Source: Paenibacillus pinihumi DSM 23905 = JCM 16419
GTDB lineage: Bacteria > Bacillota > Bacilli > Paenibacillales > Paenibacillaceae
DNA length: 64,000 nt
NCBI RefSeq assembly: GCF_000422505.1
Contig: NZ_KE383870.1
Location: 87,744-151,743 of the forward strand
Direction: 5' to 3'
Below are positions 24,639 through 33,130 of the stretch, one piece after another. The notes under the pieces are model-generated. The model worked only from the letters and a program-made list of their open reading frames with translations. It was not told the DNA's origin and did no database searches. How positions within the stretch are numbered: the stretch's first letter is position 1; every line of letters begins with the position of its first letter. The translations under genes and the position numbers were made by a program.

Positions 24639-25573
24639 TGGTTCAAGGATATTTATACACTTACGCTTGCCACGAGTCGGAACGGGGACTGTGTGGCATG
24701 GAGCTGAGATCCCTGCTAGGCATAGGGCCAGAGCTCCCCGCATTGGCGGTCGGGAGCACCGTCTGCATCCCTCCTGGACGCAGCCCGTTCATTAAGCAGC
24801 GGCTTGATATTCAGGTAACGGCGGACAGTCTGGAGGAGCTGGTGGCAATTGCTTCCCAACTGGATCCGCTCCATGAGACATTCAAGGTCATTTGCCTGAA
24901 GACAGAGCATGGACCCGATTATCAGGAGCAGCGCAAAATTGAGCGGCAGATCGGGGCAGTCATCCGAGGCATCCCTGACATGAAGCAGCCCGCTCTAAGA
25001 TGGGGTACAGCATGGAGCAGCGGCCGCTGGGTGCTCGGACGGCTGTACGAGGCGGATGCCGCCTGGCTGCAGCATCAGAATAAGCCGCGGCAATATTCCA
25101 CCGCGCTCAGTATCCGTTCAGCAAGAGCAGCTGTCAATATTGCCGTTCCAGTGACAGAAGGCATCCGTGCGGTTGATCCCTGCTGCGGAATCGGGACGGT
25201 ACTGCTGGAAGCCCGGTCAATGGGTATTGATATGGAGGGATTTGACAAGAATCCGCTGGCGGTCACAGGTGCGCGTGAAAATTTGCTCCATTTCGGTTAT
25301 GCTGATGTTGTAAGAATTGCGGATATGCGGAGTTTGAGCAAGCATTACGATACGGCCATCATTGATTTTCCATATAACTTATGCTCTGTAATGCCGGCAG
25401 AGGAACTGCTGGAGATGCTTGTGGCTGCCAGAGGGCTCGCCGACCGTGCGCTGTTCATCTTCGCAGCGGATCAGCCGGTGGAGCAGCAGCTTGCAGCAGC
25501 AGGCTGGGCCGCAGCGGACAGCTGCAGCATAAGCAAAGGAGCCTTCACCCGGCGGATGATCCGATGTGAATAG
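24635..25573 (+). CDS. Putative RNA or DNA methyltransferase (UPF0020/Trm11-like)
   Basis: SAM-dependent class I methyltransferase of 312 residues. The SAM-binding motif is AVDPCCGIGTVLLEA near 187, followed by the acidic motif DMEGFDKNP and the amino-methyl catalytic motif IIDFPYNLC (DxPY type). That combination is seen in Trm11/UPF0020 guanosine N2-methyltransferases. The N-terminal 130 residues would carry the RNA-binding role but show no clear THUMP domain. It overlaps the kinase stop by 4 bp (ATGA), so the two are coupled, although no functional link is obvious. Confidence 0.8.
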   Translation: MMVQGYLYTYACHESERGLCGMELRSLLGIGPELPALAVGSTVCIPPGRSPFIKQRLDIQVTADSLEELVAIASQLDPLHETFKVICLKTEHGPDYQEQRKIERQIGAVIRGIPDMKQPALRWGTAWSSGRWVLGRLYEADAAWLQHQNKPRQYSTALSIRSARAAVNIAVPVTEGIRAVDPCCGIGTVLLEARSMGIDMEGFDKNPLAVTGARENLLHFGYADVVRIADMRSLSKHYDTAIIDFPYNLCSVMPAEELLEMLVAARGLADRALFIFAADQPVEQQLAAAGWAAADSCSISKGAFTRRMIRCE

Positions 25574-25698
25574 CAGCCAATACAATGAGGATGCAATAAA
25601 AATGTTCATAGAATGCAGGACCCGGATTCAGGATGTATGCTCGGTCCTTGAAGTGTCGCATACTAAACCTCATGAATGTGTTTGAGGGTGGGATAAGG

Positions 25699-26430
25699 AT
25701 GCAAACAAACAACTTTGGGCAGGGCCAGGAAAACCGTCTGCGCATTTATCTGCTCGCAGGCATAGCTACAGCTCCGCATTTTTTTGGCCGTTGCTGTGAT
25801 ATGATCGCTCAGGTCGCAAGAAAGGCAGGCTGGGAGCCTGTGGTCGAAGCTATTTTTCCTTATGGTGATGACAGCCGCAGCATCTTGTCACAGGTACGGG
25901 AGGTAAGCGGGGATCTTCCCCACCGTATCAGCATCACGCGCAAGGGCGGAAGAATTGCCGCCAGCCACATTCGGAATTCTTACTCGGGGGAACCGCTGGT
26001 GCTGATCGGACATAGCGGCGGCGGTGCTGCTGCCTATCAGGCGGTTCGCATTCTGAGCAGGGAGAAGAGACTGGATCAGGATAAATGCCGGATCGTGCAG
26101 ATCGGTTCACCCAAGGTCCCCATCGTGCCGGAGCTTCGCCACCATGTCTATTACATTCATGCGGTAGATGGCGAGGGGCGGGCCAAGGACCCGATCACCC
26201 GGCTGGGAAGCTGGGGCGGCTGGTCGGCGGGCCGTTTCCGGCTGCCGGGCTGGAATGCAAGGAAGTACGCCCCGGCTCACATTGAGGGTATTCATCTGCT
26301 GGGCGGACATACGGATTATTTGCGCCATGATCTTCCGTTCATCGATGAACAGCAAATGTCCAATATGGAGAAGACATTGGGGCGGGTTTGGGACTGGATT
26401 CACAACAGCCTCGCTCTGCCTGTAAGGTAA
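25699..26430 (+). CDS. Alpha/beta hydrolase, lipase-like
   Basis: Protein of 243 residues. The nucleophile elbow LIGHSGGGAAAYQA carries the Ser, and the later HIEGIHLLGGHTDYL holds a likely catalytic His. YLLAGIATAPHFFGR near the start forms the oxyanion-hole strand. ATG 25699 follows GAGGGTGGG at 6 bases; the frame start 66 bases upstream has no ribosome site. There is no signal peptide, so it acts in the cytoplasm. A terminator follows 56 bases after the stop. The substrate is unknown. Confidence 0.8.
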   Translation: MQTNNFGQGQENRLRIYLLAGIATAPHFFGRCCDMIAQVARKAGWEPVVEAIFPYGDDSRSILSQVREVSGDLPHRISITRKGGRIAASHIRNSYSGEPLVLIGHSGGGAAAYQAVRILSREKRLDQDKCRIVQIGSPKVPIVPELRHHVYYIHAVDGEGRAKDPITRLGSWGGWSAGRFRLPGWNARKYAPAHIEGIHLLGGHTDYLRHDLPFIDEQQMSNMEKTLGRVWDWIHNSLALPVR

Positions 26431-26485
26431 TAAATTACAAACGGATGGCAGGGTAAGGTTTTTGCAGAACTCAAATTTATGAAAA

Positions 26486-26550
26486 GTAGCGGCTCCGGAG
26501 CAAAGGACAGCCTGCAGGTACAGGCAGACCTTTGTCACGGAGCCGCTTTA
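26486..26550. terminator. Bidirectional terminator between convergent genes
   Basis: AGCGGCTCCG (26488-26497) pairs with CGGAGCCGCT (26538-26547), extended inward by AAAGG/CCTTT and CCTG/CAGG. T-runs flank it on both strands. Confidence 0.85.
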
Positions 26551-26582
26551 AGAATTTGCTGAAACTGTCTGTACATTCTTCT

Positions 26583-27539
26583 CTAATAACGTTTGCTATA
26601 GTCCACAATATTGCGCATTTGTCCGGTCTGTCCTTGGGTATACAGGGCCAGATTGCCGATGAACAGCTTGAATGCCCGCGCATCATAATCGGGATTGGCG
26701 CCGCCGATATGGGGGGTAAGAATGACATTTTCCAGGGACCACAACGGATGGCCGGGAGGCAAAGGTTCCGTCTCATAGACATCCAATCCTGCTGATGCTA
26801 AACGCCCGTCCTGCAAAGCGTTTATTAGTGCTTCCGTTTTTACCGTTGCACCACGTCCAATGTTAATAAAGCACGCTCCACGCTTAACCCGGTTAAATAA
26901 TGATTCGTCGAACAGTCCGTCCGTTTCGCTGGTGAGCGGCAGAACATTAACAATGTAGTCGCTTTGCTCCATTACGGTTGCCAGTCCGGACAACGTGTAC
27001 ATGTCATCGACACCGTTTTCCGCTTCTCCGCTGCGGCGTACGCCCAGTACACGCATGTTGAAGGCTTTGGATAATTTGGCAATATGGCGGCCGATTTCCC
27101 CGACGCCGATAATGCCGATGGTTTTGCCATGCATTTCCCCATAGGAGCCTCCGGTATCCCATACAGAAGCAGTCTGGCTGCGGACAGCAAGATGGATGCT
27201 TCTGGTCAGCCCGAGCATCAGGGCAAATGCTGTTTCCGCCATGGGAACGGGATGAATGCCGCTGGCATCTGTAAGAGTAACGCCATGCTGCTCGAATTGG
27301 TCAAGCGGGAGCTTGTCCACTCCAGCCGCCCAGCTCTGCACCCAGCGAAGACGGGAAGCGCCATGGAGCGCCTCCTTCGCTGCGATATGGCTCCAGCCGC
27401 ATATAATTTCAGCTTCAGTGAAAATTTGCGGATCGAGTTCTTTTGCTTTGCCAAAGATACATGTCCAGCCCGGGGCTGCGGCCCGGATTTGCTCCTGTTG
27501 TTCTCTGGTAAAGGATTGTAAACCGATAAGTGTTGGCAT
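26583..27539 (-). CDS. D-isomer-specific 2-hydroxyacid dehydrogenase
   Basis: NAD(P)-dependent oxidoreductase of 318 residues that reduces 2-keto acids. The Rossmann motif is GIIGVGEIGRHIA; the catalytic triad is Arg in NIGRGATV, Glu in DVYETEPLP and His in LTPHIGG. The N-terminal catalytic domain lacks an ACT domain, so it is not a SerA. ATG 27539 has GGGAGGG at 9 bases and is preferred over a start 27 bases upstream. Candidate substrates are glyoxylate, hydroxypyruvate or a branched keto acid. It is a single-gene unit. Confidence 0.9.
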   Translation of the reverse strand: MPTLIGLQSFTREQQEQIRAAAPGWTCIFGKAKELDPQIFTEAEIICGWSHIAAKEALHGASRLRWVQSWAAGVDKLPLDQFEQHGVTLTDASGIHPVPMAETAFALMLGLTRSIHLAVRSQTASVWDTGGSYGEMHGKTIGIIGVGEIGRHIAKLSKAFNMRVLGVRRSGEAENGVDDMYTLSGLATVMEQSDYIVNVLPLTSETDGLFDESLFNRVKRGACFINIGRGATVKTEALINALQDGRLASAGLDVYETEPLPPGHPLWSLENVILTPHIGGANPDYDARAFKLFIGNLALYTQGQTGQMRNIVDYSKRY

Positions 27540-27706
27540 ATGTATTCCCTCCCGGTGTGATGACACTCCATTATAATGGCTGAGTAGACACTTGTTTGTC
27601 CAAAGACGGGCTTCTGCTTCTTATGTTACCATGATAACAGCAACAATGAAAAAAGTTGGCAGTTAACGCTGCTGTGTACATATAATACCAAGGAGGAAAC
27701 TTGGAC

Positions 27707-28741
27707 ATGAGTCGCTTGAGTGAAGCTTTTTCCTTAAAAGGACTGGAATTAAAAAACCGTATTGTCATGCCGCCGATGTGCCAATACTCCGTTACAGCGA
27801 AGGACGGCATTCCGAACGAATGGCACTATATTCATTATGTTTCCCGGGCTGTCGGAGGCACGGGGTTGATTATTATCGAAATGACGAATGTCGAGCCGGA
27901 TGGCCGAATTACAGATCAATGTCTTGGCTTATGGTCAGATGAGCATGTCCCTCCGTTCGCAAGAATCATCAGGGAATGCCAGAAACATGGAGCCAAGGTA
28001 GCAATCCAGATCGCCCATGCCGGACGGAAGGCGCAGGATGCGAATCCTCCGGTCGCGCCCTCCGCACTTGCATTCGACAGCAGCTACAAGCTGCCGCGGG
28101 CGCTTGATACCGAAGAGGTCAGGACTATGGTTCATCAATTCCGGGAGGCTGTAAGACGTGCAGTAGCCGCAGGCGTTGATACGGTAGAGCTGCATGGCGC
28201 ACATGGTTATCTGATTCATGAATTCCATTCCCCTTCACTGAATAAGCGGGAGGATGAGTACGGGGATGACCCGGCGTTATTCGGTGTGGAAGTTATCCGG
28301 GCTGTCAAGGAGGTTATGCCACCAGGCATGCCGCTAATCATGCGCATTTCAGCTGTGGAGTATATGGATGGCGGTTATGGTCTGGAGTATATGATCCGGA
28401 TTGCAGCCCGATACAAAGAAGCAGGGGTGGACATCTTCCATGTATCCACCGGGGGAGAAGGGCCGGTAGGGAAGGAGCGCCAGCCAAGCTACAGCCCCGG
28501 CTATCAGGTGGGGATGGCGAGGGGCATCAAGGAAGCCTTGCAGGTTCCGGTTATCGCAGTTGGCGTGCTTGAGGAGCCGTCGCTCGCGGAGCAGGTGCTG
28601 GAGAGCGGGGCAACTGATCTTGTGGCTGTAGGGCGGGGAATGCTGCGCGATCCGTATTGGGCGTCTCATGCCCTGTTGTCCCTGTCCGGGGAGAACGGGA
28701 AAGAAGCGCATGTGCCAAGACCGTATAAGCGGGCTTACTAA
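27707..28741 (+). CDS. namA: NADPH dehydrogenase, Old Yellow Enzyme family (YqjM-like)
   Basis: FMN-dependent ene-reductase of 344 residues. The protein begins like YqjM, with LKNRIVMPPMCQYSV containing the redox-tuning Cys, then IQIAHAGRKAQ, the substrate pair in ELHGAHGYLIHEF and RREDEYG-like NKREDEYGDD. The C-terminal VAVGRGMLRDPYWA binds FMN phosphate. ATG 27707 lies 10 bases after AGGAGG; a TTG at 27701 is an alternative. TATAAT at 27681-27686 is a good -10. It probably acts on electrophilic enones in stress; the native substrate is unknown. Confidence 0.92.
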   Translation: MSRLSEAFSLKGLELKNRIVMPPMCQYSVTAKDGIPNEWHYIHYVSRAVGGTGLIIIEMTNVEPDGRITDQCLGLWSDEHVPPFARIIRECQKHGAKVAIQIAHAGRKAQDANPPVAPSALAFDSSYKLPRALDTEEVRTMVHQFREAVRRAVAAGVDTVELHGAHGYLIHEFHSPSLNKREDEYGDDPALFGVEVIRAVKEVMPPGMPLIMRISAVEYMDGGYGLEYMIRIAARYKEAGVDIFHVSTGGEGPVGKERQPSYSPGYQVGMARGIKEALQVPVIAVGVLEEPSLAEQVLESGATDLVAVGRGMLRDPYWASHALLSLSGENGKEAHVPRPYKRAY

Positions 28742-28853
28742 CGAATAGCCTGATGCCTTTCGTGCAGAAGCTTAAAAGTCCGTAAATATAGTGGAAATTG
28801 ATTGCAAAAAGAGATACACTAGAGCTATTCCTGCTGTAACGAGGTGATTAACG

Positions 28854-29084
28854 ATGACAGACAAGCCATTGAATACGGAAAATGAAGCGGCAGCCGCAGA
28901 AGAGAGCTCTCAGCCCCGCAAAGTTTCGCTGGCCGAGGCTATGAAGCAGAAGCTTGCGCAGAAGAAACAGGCCCAAGCAGAAGCGAATCAGCCAAAGAAA
29001 CACCAGGCCGCGGGCAACCAGCCTAAAATGAGAAGCCAAAATACGAAAAAAATCAATAACCAACGCAAGCGCATGGGCGTATAA
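28854..29084 (+). CDS. Small basic Lys/Gln/Ala-rich protein
   Basis: Protein of 76 residues with no hydrophobic core: an acidic N-terminus (NTENEAAAAEESSQ) and a strongly basic Gln-rich rest (MKQKLAQKKQAQAEANQPKK, KKINNQRKRMGV). It is probably largely disordered with one helix, and may bind nucleic acid. It is preceded by GAGGTGATTAACG, a good ribosome site. I recognise no family. Its single-gene setting gives no functional clue. Confidence 0.65.
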   Translation: MTDKPLNTENEAAAAEESSQPRKVSLAEAMKQKLAQKKQAQAEANQPKKHQAAGNQPKMRSQNTKKINNQRKRMGV

Positions 29085-29174
29085 TATCACGGGCTGCTTG
29101 GTAGGCATATGTCATGGGCGGCCGAGCTGTACCTGATATGCCGACACCGAGCGAAAGAAGGGGGATTGGGCACG

Positions 29175-29819
29175 ATGGCAAATACCCACACTTATACCCG
29201 GAGAGAAGAAGTCGCCAATGCGATTACGCACGGTATCGGAGCGCTGCTGAGTGTGGCAGCGCTTGTACTGCTTATCGTATTTGCTTCTTTGAAGGGAACA
29301 GCATGGCATGTGGTGAGCTTCACCATCTACGGCAGCGCGATGCTGCTGCTTTATGTGTCATCTACTCTGGTCCACAGCTTTCCGGAGGGCAAAATCAAGG
29401 ACCTGTTTGAAATCATGGACCACTCCTGCATTTATATTTTTATTGCAGGAACCTACACGCCTATACTATTTAATGTGGTACAAGGAGCGACCGGATGGGC
29501 GTTGTTTGGCATCGTCTGGGGCATAGCAATCGCCGGCGTGGTGTTCAAATCCTTTTTTGCTTCGAAATTCCTGTTCACCTCAACGCTGCTTTACATCGCG
29601 ATGGGTTGGATTATTGTGTTCGCCTGGGGACCGCTGGTTGAGAATATGGCGCCTGGCGGCTTAAAGCTGCTGATTGGCGGCGGACTGTTATACACGTTCG
29701 GAACAGTATTTTACATGTGGCGCAGCTTCCCTTACCATCACGCGGTATGGCATTTATTTGTTCTTGGCGGCTCAACACTTCATTTCTTCGCCATATTGTT
29801 GTATGTACTGCCTCGTTGA
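29175..29819 (+). CDS. trhA: Hemolysin III / TrhA (PAQR) family membrane protein
   Basis: Seven-helix membrane protein of 214 residues. PAQR signatures are EVANAITHGIGALLSV near the start, SSTLVHSFPEG, IMDHSCIYIFIAGTYTPILF and the C-terminal YHHAVWHLFVLGGSTLHFFA, with the metal-binding His and Asp residues present. Members are implicated in membrane-lipid homeostasis and in cytolysis on heterologous expression. ATG 29175 is placed after AAGGGGGATTGGG; the frame start 66 bases upstream lacks a ribosome site. A terminator overlaps the stop codon. Confidence 0.92.
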   Translation: MANTHTYTRREEVANAITHGIGALLSVAALVLLIVFASLKGTAWHVVSFTIYGSAMLLLYVSSTLVHSFPEGKIKDLFEIMDHSCIYIFIAGTYTPILFNVVQGATGWALFGIVWGIAIAGVVFKSFFASKFLFTSTLLYIAMGWIIVFAWGPLVENMAPGGLKLLIGGGLLYTFGTVFYMWRSFPYHHAVWHLFVLGGSTLHFFAILLYVLPR

Positions 29820-29832
29820 GAGGCTTTTTTTA
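29810..29832 (+). terminator. Terminator overlapping the trhA stop codon
   Basis: GCCTC (29810-29814) pairs with GAGGC (29820-29824), followed by seven T. Confidence 0.75.
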
Positions 29833-29895
29833 TTTGGCATATGTAGTGGATATAGCGCTGCGGGAACCATTTGCTCAAAGCAGCATTAAGGAAAC

Positions 29896-29945
29896 AAAAA
29901 GGTCGAATTCAAAGGCGGCAAGCCCGAATTCGACCTTTTTGTTTT
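29896..29945. terminator. Strong bidirectional terminator, end of polysaccharide operon
   Basis: AAAAAGGTCGAATTC (29896-29910) pairs perfectly with GAATTCGACCTTTTT (29926-29940), with T-runs on both strands. It closes the minus-strand operon ending at 29996. Confidence 0.9.
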
Positions 29946-29995
29946 AGCTTTTAGAATGCTTGTGTGAGTAATAAACGATTAGACTACTTTTGAGA

Positions 29996-31594
29996 TCATT
30001 TGTTTTCCGGCTTTACCGGCTCATGAACCCTGTATAAGCGCCACTGGTTGTCGAAGTCATGATACAGTGTAGCCCACGGTGCGCCATTGTCGTAGAGGTC
30101 CGGATATTGCATATTAATGGCGCTCTTCGGACCATTGCGGAACGGTCTTGGCACGAGAATGTATTCGACCTCGGTACCAACCGGATCATTCAATGCTTTC
30201 TTGAAATCATAATCACTCGTAATCAGAAACTTCTTCAGATTACTGGTGTTCACCAGAATTGTAAAGGCATTTGAAGAATCAGTCATAATCGTTTCATTCG
30301 TAAATTTGTTATCCAGCCACTGGGCAATCGTGCGTTCCAAACGCTGGGCCTCGGCATATTCATTTGTTTCGATAGAGAGGAAGTTGTTCTCGTCCGGTGC
30401 GATCTTCGGATCTGTCACGGCATAAGAGAGCAAACCGGCTGTGCACAGAAGACAGACAGCGAGCAAGGAGAAGGCAGCACGCTGTTTCCATCTTTCCTTG
30501 ATCAGGCTAAGCTCATAGGGCAGCCATGCCGTTACGACCGGGAAGACATACATGAAATACCGGAACCAGCCGAATGAAGATTCCTTCATCAGCAGGGCGA
30601 ATTGCAGACCCGGTACTGCGGCAAACAGCAGCAGCAGAATCAGCAGGTCAGGCTTGTGAAGACGTTTTGAGAACAGCCGGATCAGCAGCACCCCAAGCAG
30701 CGGCAATGAATACCACATCGTCTTCTTGGCAATGAACCACAGCGACAGCAGCGGACTGTTGAACAGCCGGACAAAGTTTTCATCGTTCTTGAGCGCTTCC
30801 GATTGCGCGACGTTGGAGTATTCCGAGTTCAGGAAATAGAACGGATTTCCCATAATCGTATAGTTGAAGAAAATCCACAGCAGTCCCGAAAAAATAGACG
30901 GCACCAGCACCAGAATCCAGGTTGCCTCAATTTTGTTGTATTTTTCGAGCAGCTTGAGCTGAGGGTCGCTCGCTTCCCGGTGATGAAGCATCATGACAAC
31001 AACTACGATGCCGAGTGCCAGGGACAGTCCGAACGGAACGGCCTCATACCGGGTCCAGAAGGCAAGCGCCAGAGCAAAGCCGGTAAAGATCAGGCTGCTT
31101 GTTTTGCGCTCCCTGATCCAAAAGCTGAACTCAATGACCGTATACATGAGAAAATAGACATAAGGCGCGTCACTAAGCCCGTTAGCACCGAATAAGAACA
31201 CAAACGGGTTCAGGCTGAACAGCAGCGCCAGCGTCGCACTCATTAATTTGGATAATTCATATCGGATTCCCGTCTTGTACAGCAGCAAAGCGGTCAGAGC
31301 GGAGAAGATGGACGTCATAATGACGGCAGCCAGCCCGCGGGACGCCAGTACCGGAAAGATCGGATAAAAAATAAGCAGCACCATCTCCATAAGGCTCGGG
31401 AGCGGATTCCAGATAAAGCCGATGGCGCCAAGGTGAGGGTCTCTGCTGTACAGAACGTAGAACGCATTGGCAACGCGGCTCAGTGCATCGGTATGCATGT
31501 ATCCCTTCACATAGCTGATATAGAAGCCCAGTGCGAACTCACCGGCGAATATGAAAAGAAATATAACCCACGGAAGAATACTGCGTTTTGTCAT
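29996..31594 (-). CDS. GT-C type polyprenyl-phosphate-sugar glycosyltransferase (GT39/ArnT-like)
   Basis: Integral membrane protein of 532 residues with about 10 to 12 helices and a C-terminal soluble domain. Early residues HTDALSRVANAF carry the acidic residue on the first outer loop that is typical of GT-C enzymes. Such enzymes take a sugar from a polyprenyl-phosphate carrier outside the membrane. Within the operon the upstream GT2 would make the lipid-linked sugar and GtrA would help to flip it, so this is the likely last step of the modification. AAGGAG lies 8 bases before ATG. A 134-bp gap to GtrA holds no obvious element. The acceptor is unknown. Confidence 0.8.
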   Translation of the reverse strand: MTKRSILPWVIFLFIFAGEFALGFYISYVKGYMHTDALSRVANAFYVLYSRDPHLGAIGFIWNPLPSLMEMVLLIFYPIFPVLASRGLAAVIMTSIFSALTALLLYKTGIRYELSKLMSATLALLFSLNPFVFLFGANGLSDAPYVYFLMYTVIEFSFWIRERKTSSLIFTGFALALAFWTRYEAVPFGLSLALGIVVVVMMLHHREASDPQLKLLEKYNKIEATWILVLVPSIFSGLLWIFFNYTIMGNPFYFLNSEYSNVAQSEALKNDENFVRLFNSPLLSLWFIAKKTMWYSLPLLGVLLIRLFSKRLHKPDLLILLLLFAAVPGLQFALLMKESSFGWFRYFMYVFPVVTAWLPYELSLIKERWKQRAAFSLLAVCLLCTAGLLSYAVTDPKIAPDENNFLSIETNEYAEAQRLERTIAQWLDNKFTNETIMTDSSNAFTILVNTSNLKKFLITSDYDFKKALNDPVGTEVEYILVPRPFRNGPKSAINMQYPDLYDNGAPWATLYHDFDNQWRLYRVHEPVKPENK

Positions 31595-31728
31595 CCTTGA
31601 ACTCCTTTGCGTTTACAATACAAGCCCCTAAAGGCTGATGTACCGTCTTTGACGCCGGTGAAGGCGGCGCCAGCCATGTATCCCTGCCCAAAAGGCGGAA
31701 GGCATCCTGGAGCGAAAGGCAATTAGCT

Positions 31729-32136
31729 TCAGGCTTTCTCCTGTACATCCGGACGAAAGGTCCAGCGGCGGTTCAGAATATAGTTATGAAGCGGTACGAG
31801 AACCGTAATGATGCATTGTCCGAGCAGGTAGGGAAGATGGGCAAGCTCTACGGCTGCATACATGACCGCTGTATTCAACAGGAGTCCGGAGCAGGAGACG
31901 ATTGTATATTTGATAAATTGCCGAAGGCGGATTTGTCCGGAAGCATCCGTAAACGTCCACTTGGAATTCAGAATATACGATACGACCAGAACTGCGATAA
32001 AGCCGAGCGCTGAACCGGCAATCGGATGGAGGCCTCCCCATTCCACAAGGATTACAAGCAGGGCAAAATGAAGTGCGGTCCCGATCAGGCCGACAATCCC
32101 GTACTTAATGAGGGGAGACTGCAGAATAGACAGCAT
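31729..32136 (-). CDS. GtrA family membrane protein
   Basis: Four-helix membrane protein of 135 residues. GtrA signatures are KYGIVGLIGTALHFALLVIL near the start, SYILNSKWTF in the middle and NYILNRRWTFRPDV at the end. GtrA proteins are thought to help move polyprenyl-phosphate sugars across the membrane. ATG 32136 follows GGAGAGAGGA; the longer frame to 32190 has no ribosome site. It overlaps the end of the upstream GT2 by 32 bp, so they are coupled. Confidence 0.9.
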   Translation of the reverse strand: MLSILQSPLIKYGIVGLIGTALHFALLVILVEWGGLHPIAGSALGFIAVLVVSYILNSKWTFTDASGQIRLRQFIKYTIVSCSGLLLNTAVMYAAVELAHLPYLLGQCIITVLVPLHNYILNRRWTFRPDVQEKA

Positions 32137-33103
32137 CTTGTCCTCTCTCCTCAACGGTTTGGACGGAACCGGCATGCTGGCTTCTGTCACTGACCAGGTA
32201 GCGCGGACGGCCTTTCACCTCATGATAAATAGCGCCAATATACTCCCCGACAATGCCGATGGAGATCATAATAACCGAACCTATAATCAACTGAAGCAGA
32301 ATAACGGTTGTAAATCCGGTCACAGCGCTGCCTTGCAGCTTGTTGACGAGCGTATGAATGCCGAGCGCCACCGAGCATACGAAAAACAACAAGCCGATAT
32401 AAGTTACGATTCGAAGCGGCTTGGTCGAGAAGGCCACGATAGCGTCAAGCGCCAGCCTGATTAGGGACTGAATGCTCCAGCGGCTCGCTCCTCCGGAACG
32501 TATCTGAACTTCAAAAGGAAGCTGGGTACGCCGGAAGCCAAGCCAGGCTGACATGCCTCTGAAAAACATAGTACGCTCCGGCATCTGGCGCCAGGCCTCG
32601 ACGACCTTCTCATCGAGCAGCTTGAAGTCGGAAGCATTTTTAAGATCGAAGCCGGACAGATGGTTAAGCATTCCGTAGAACAGCGAGGCGCCGGCTTTCT
32701 TGTTCCAGCTTTCGTTGCCCCGGCTTGTCTTCACGCATTCGACGACCTCAAACCCTGAGCGCCACAGCTGAACCATTTCAGGGATCAGTCCCGGGGGATG
32801 CTGCAGATCGCCGTCCATTATAATAACAGCCTTTCCCCGGGTATGCTCGATGCCTGCGCACAGGGCGGACTCCTTGCCGAAATTACGGCTCAGCCTAAGT
32901 GCGTTCAAGCCCTTTATGTAGCCGGAGGCCTTCTCGAGCACTTCCCACGTCTGGTCCCTGGAGCCGTCATCGATGACGATCAGCTCATACCGGGAGCAGA
33001 CTGAAGCGGCCGCCGCGGCTATCGTCACGAGCGATTCGGCCAGATGCTCCGCTTCATTATAGACCGGAATAACAATAGAAAGCTCAGGCTTGCTGTTCTC
33101 CAT
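32105..33103 (-). CDS. Polyprenyl-phosphate glycosyltransferase (GtrB/DPM-like GT2)
   Basis: GT2 enzyme of 332 residues that moves a sugar from an NDP donor to polyprenyl phosphate on the inner face of the membrane. The start LSIVIPVYNEAEHL is classic; the metal motif is IIMDGDLQHPP, and two C-terminal helices (LRIVTYIGLLFFVCSVALGI, IIGSVIMISIGIVGEYIGAI) anchor it. ATG follows GAGAGGAGAAG. It is followed at an overlap by GtrA and then by the GT-C enzyme, the usual Gtr-type trio for decorating a surface polymer. The sugar is unknown. Confidence 0.92.
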   Translation of the reverse strand: MENSKPELSIVIPVYNEAEHLAESLVTIAAAAASVCSRYELIVIDDGSRDQTWEVLEKASGYIKGLNALRLSRNFGKESALCAGIEHTRGKAVIIMDGDLQHPPGLIPEMVQLWRSGFEVVECVKTSRGNESWNKKAGASLFYGMLNHLSGFDLKNASDFKLLDEKVVEAWRQMPERTMFFRGMSAWLGFRRTQLPFEVQIRSGGASRWSIQSLIRLALDAIVAFSTKPLRIVTYIGLLFFVCSVALGIHTLVNKLQGSAVTGFTTVILLQLIIGSVIMISIGIVGEYIGAIYHEVKGRPRYLVSDRSQHAGSVQTVEERGQDAVYSAVSPH

Positions 33104-33130
33104 AGCGGCTTCTCCTCTCTGCCGGTGGGC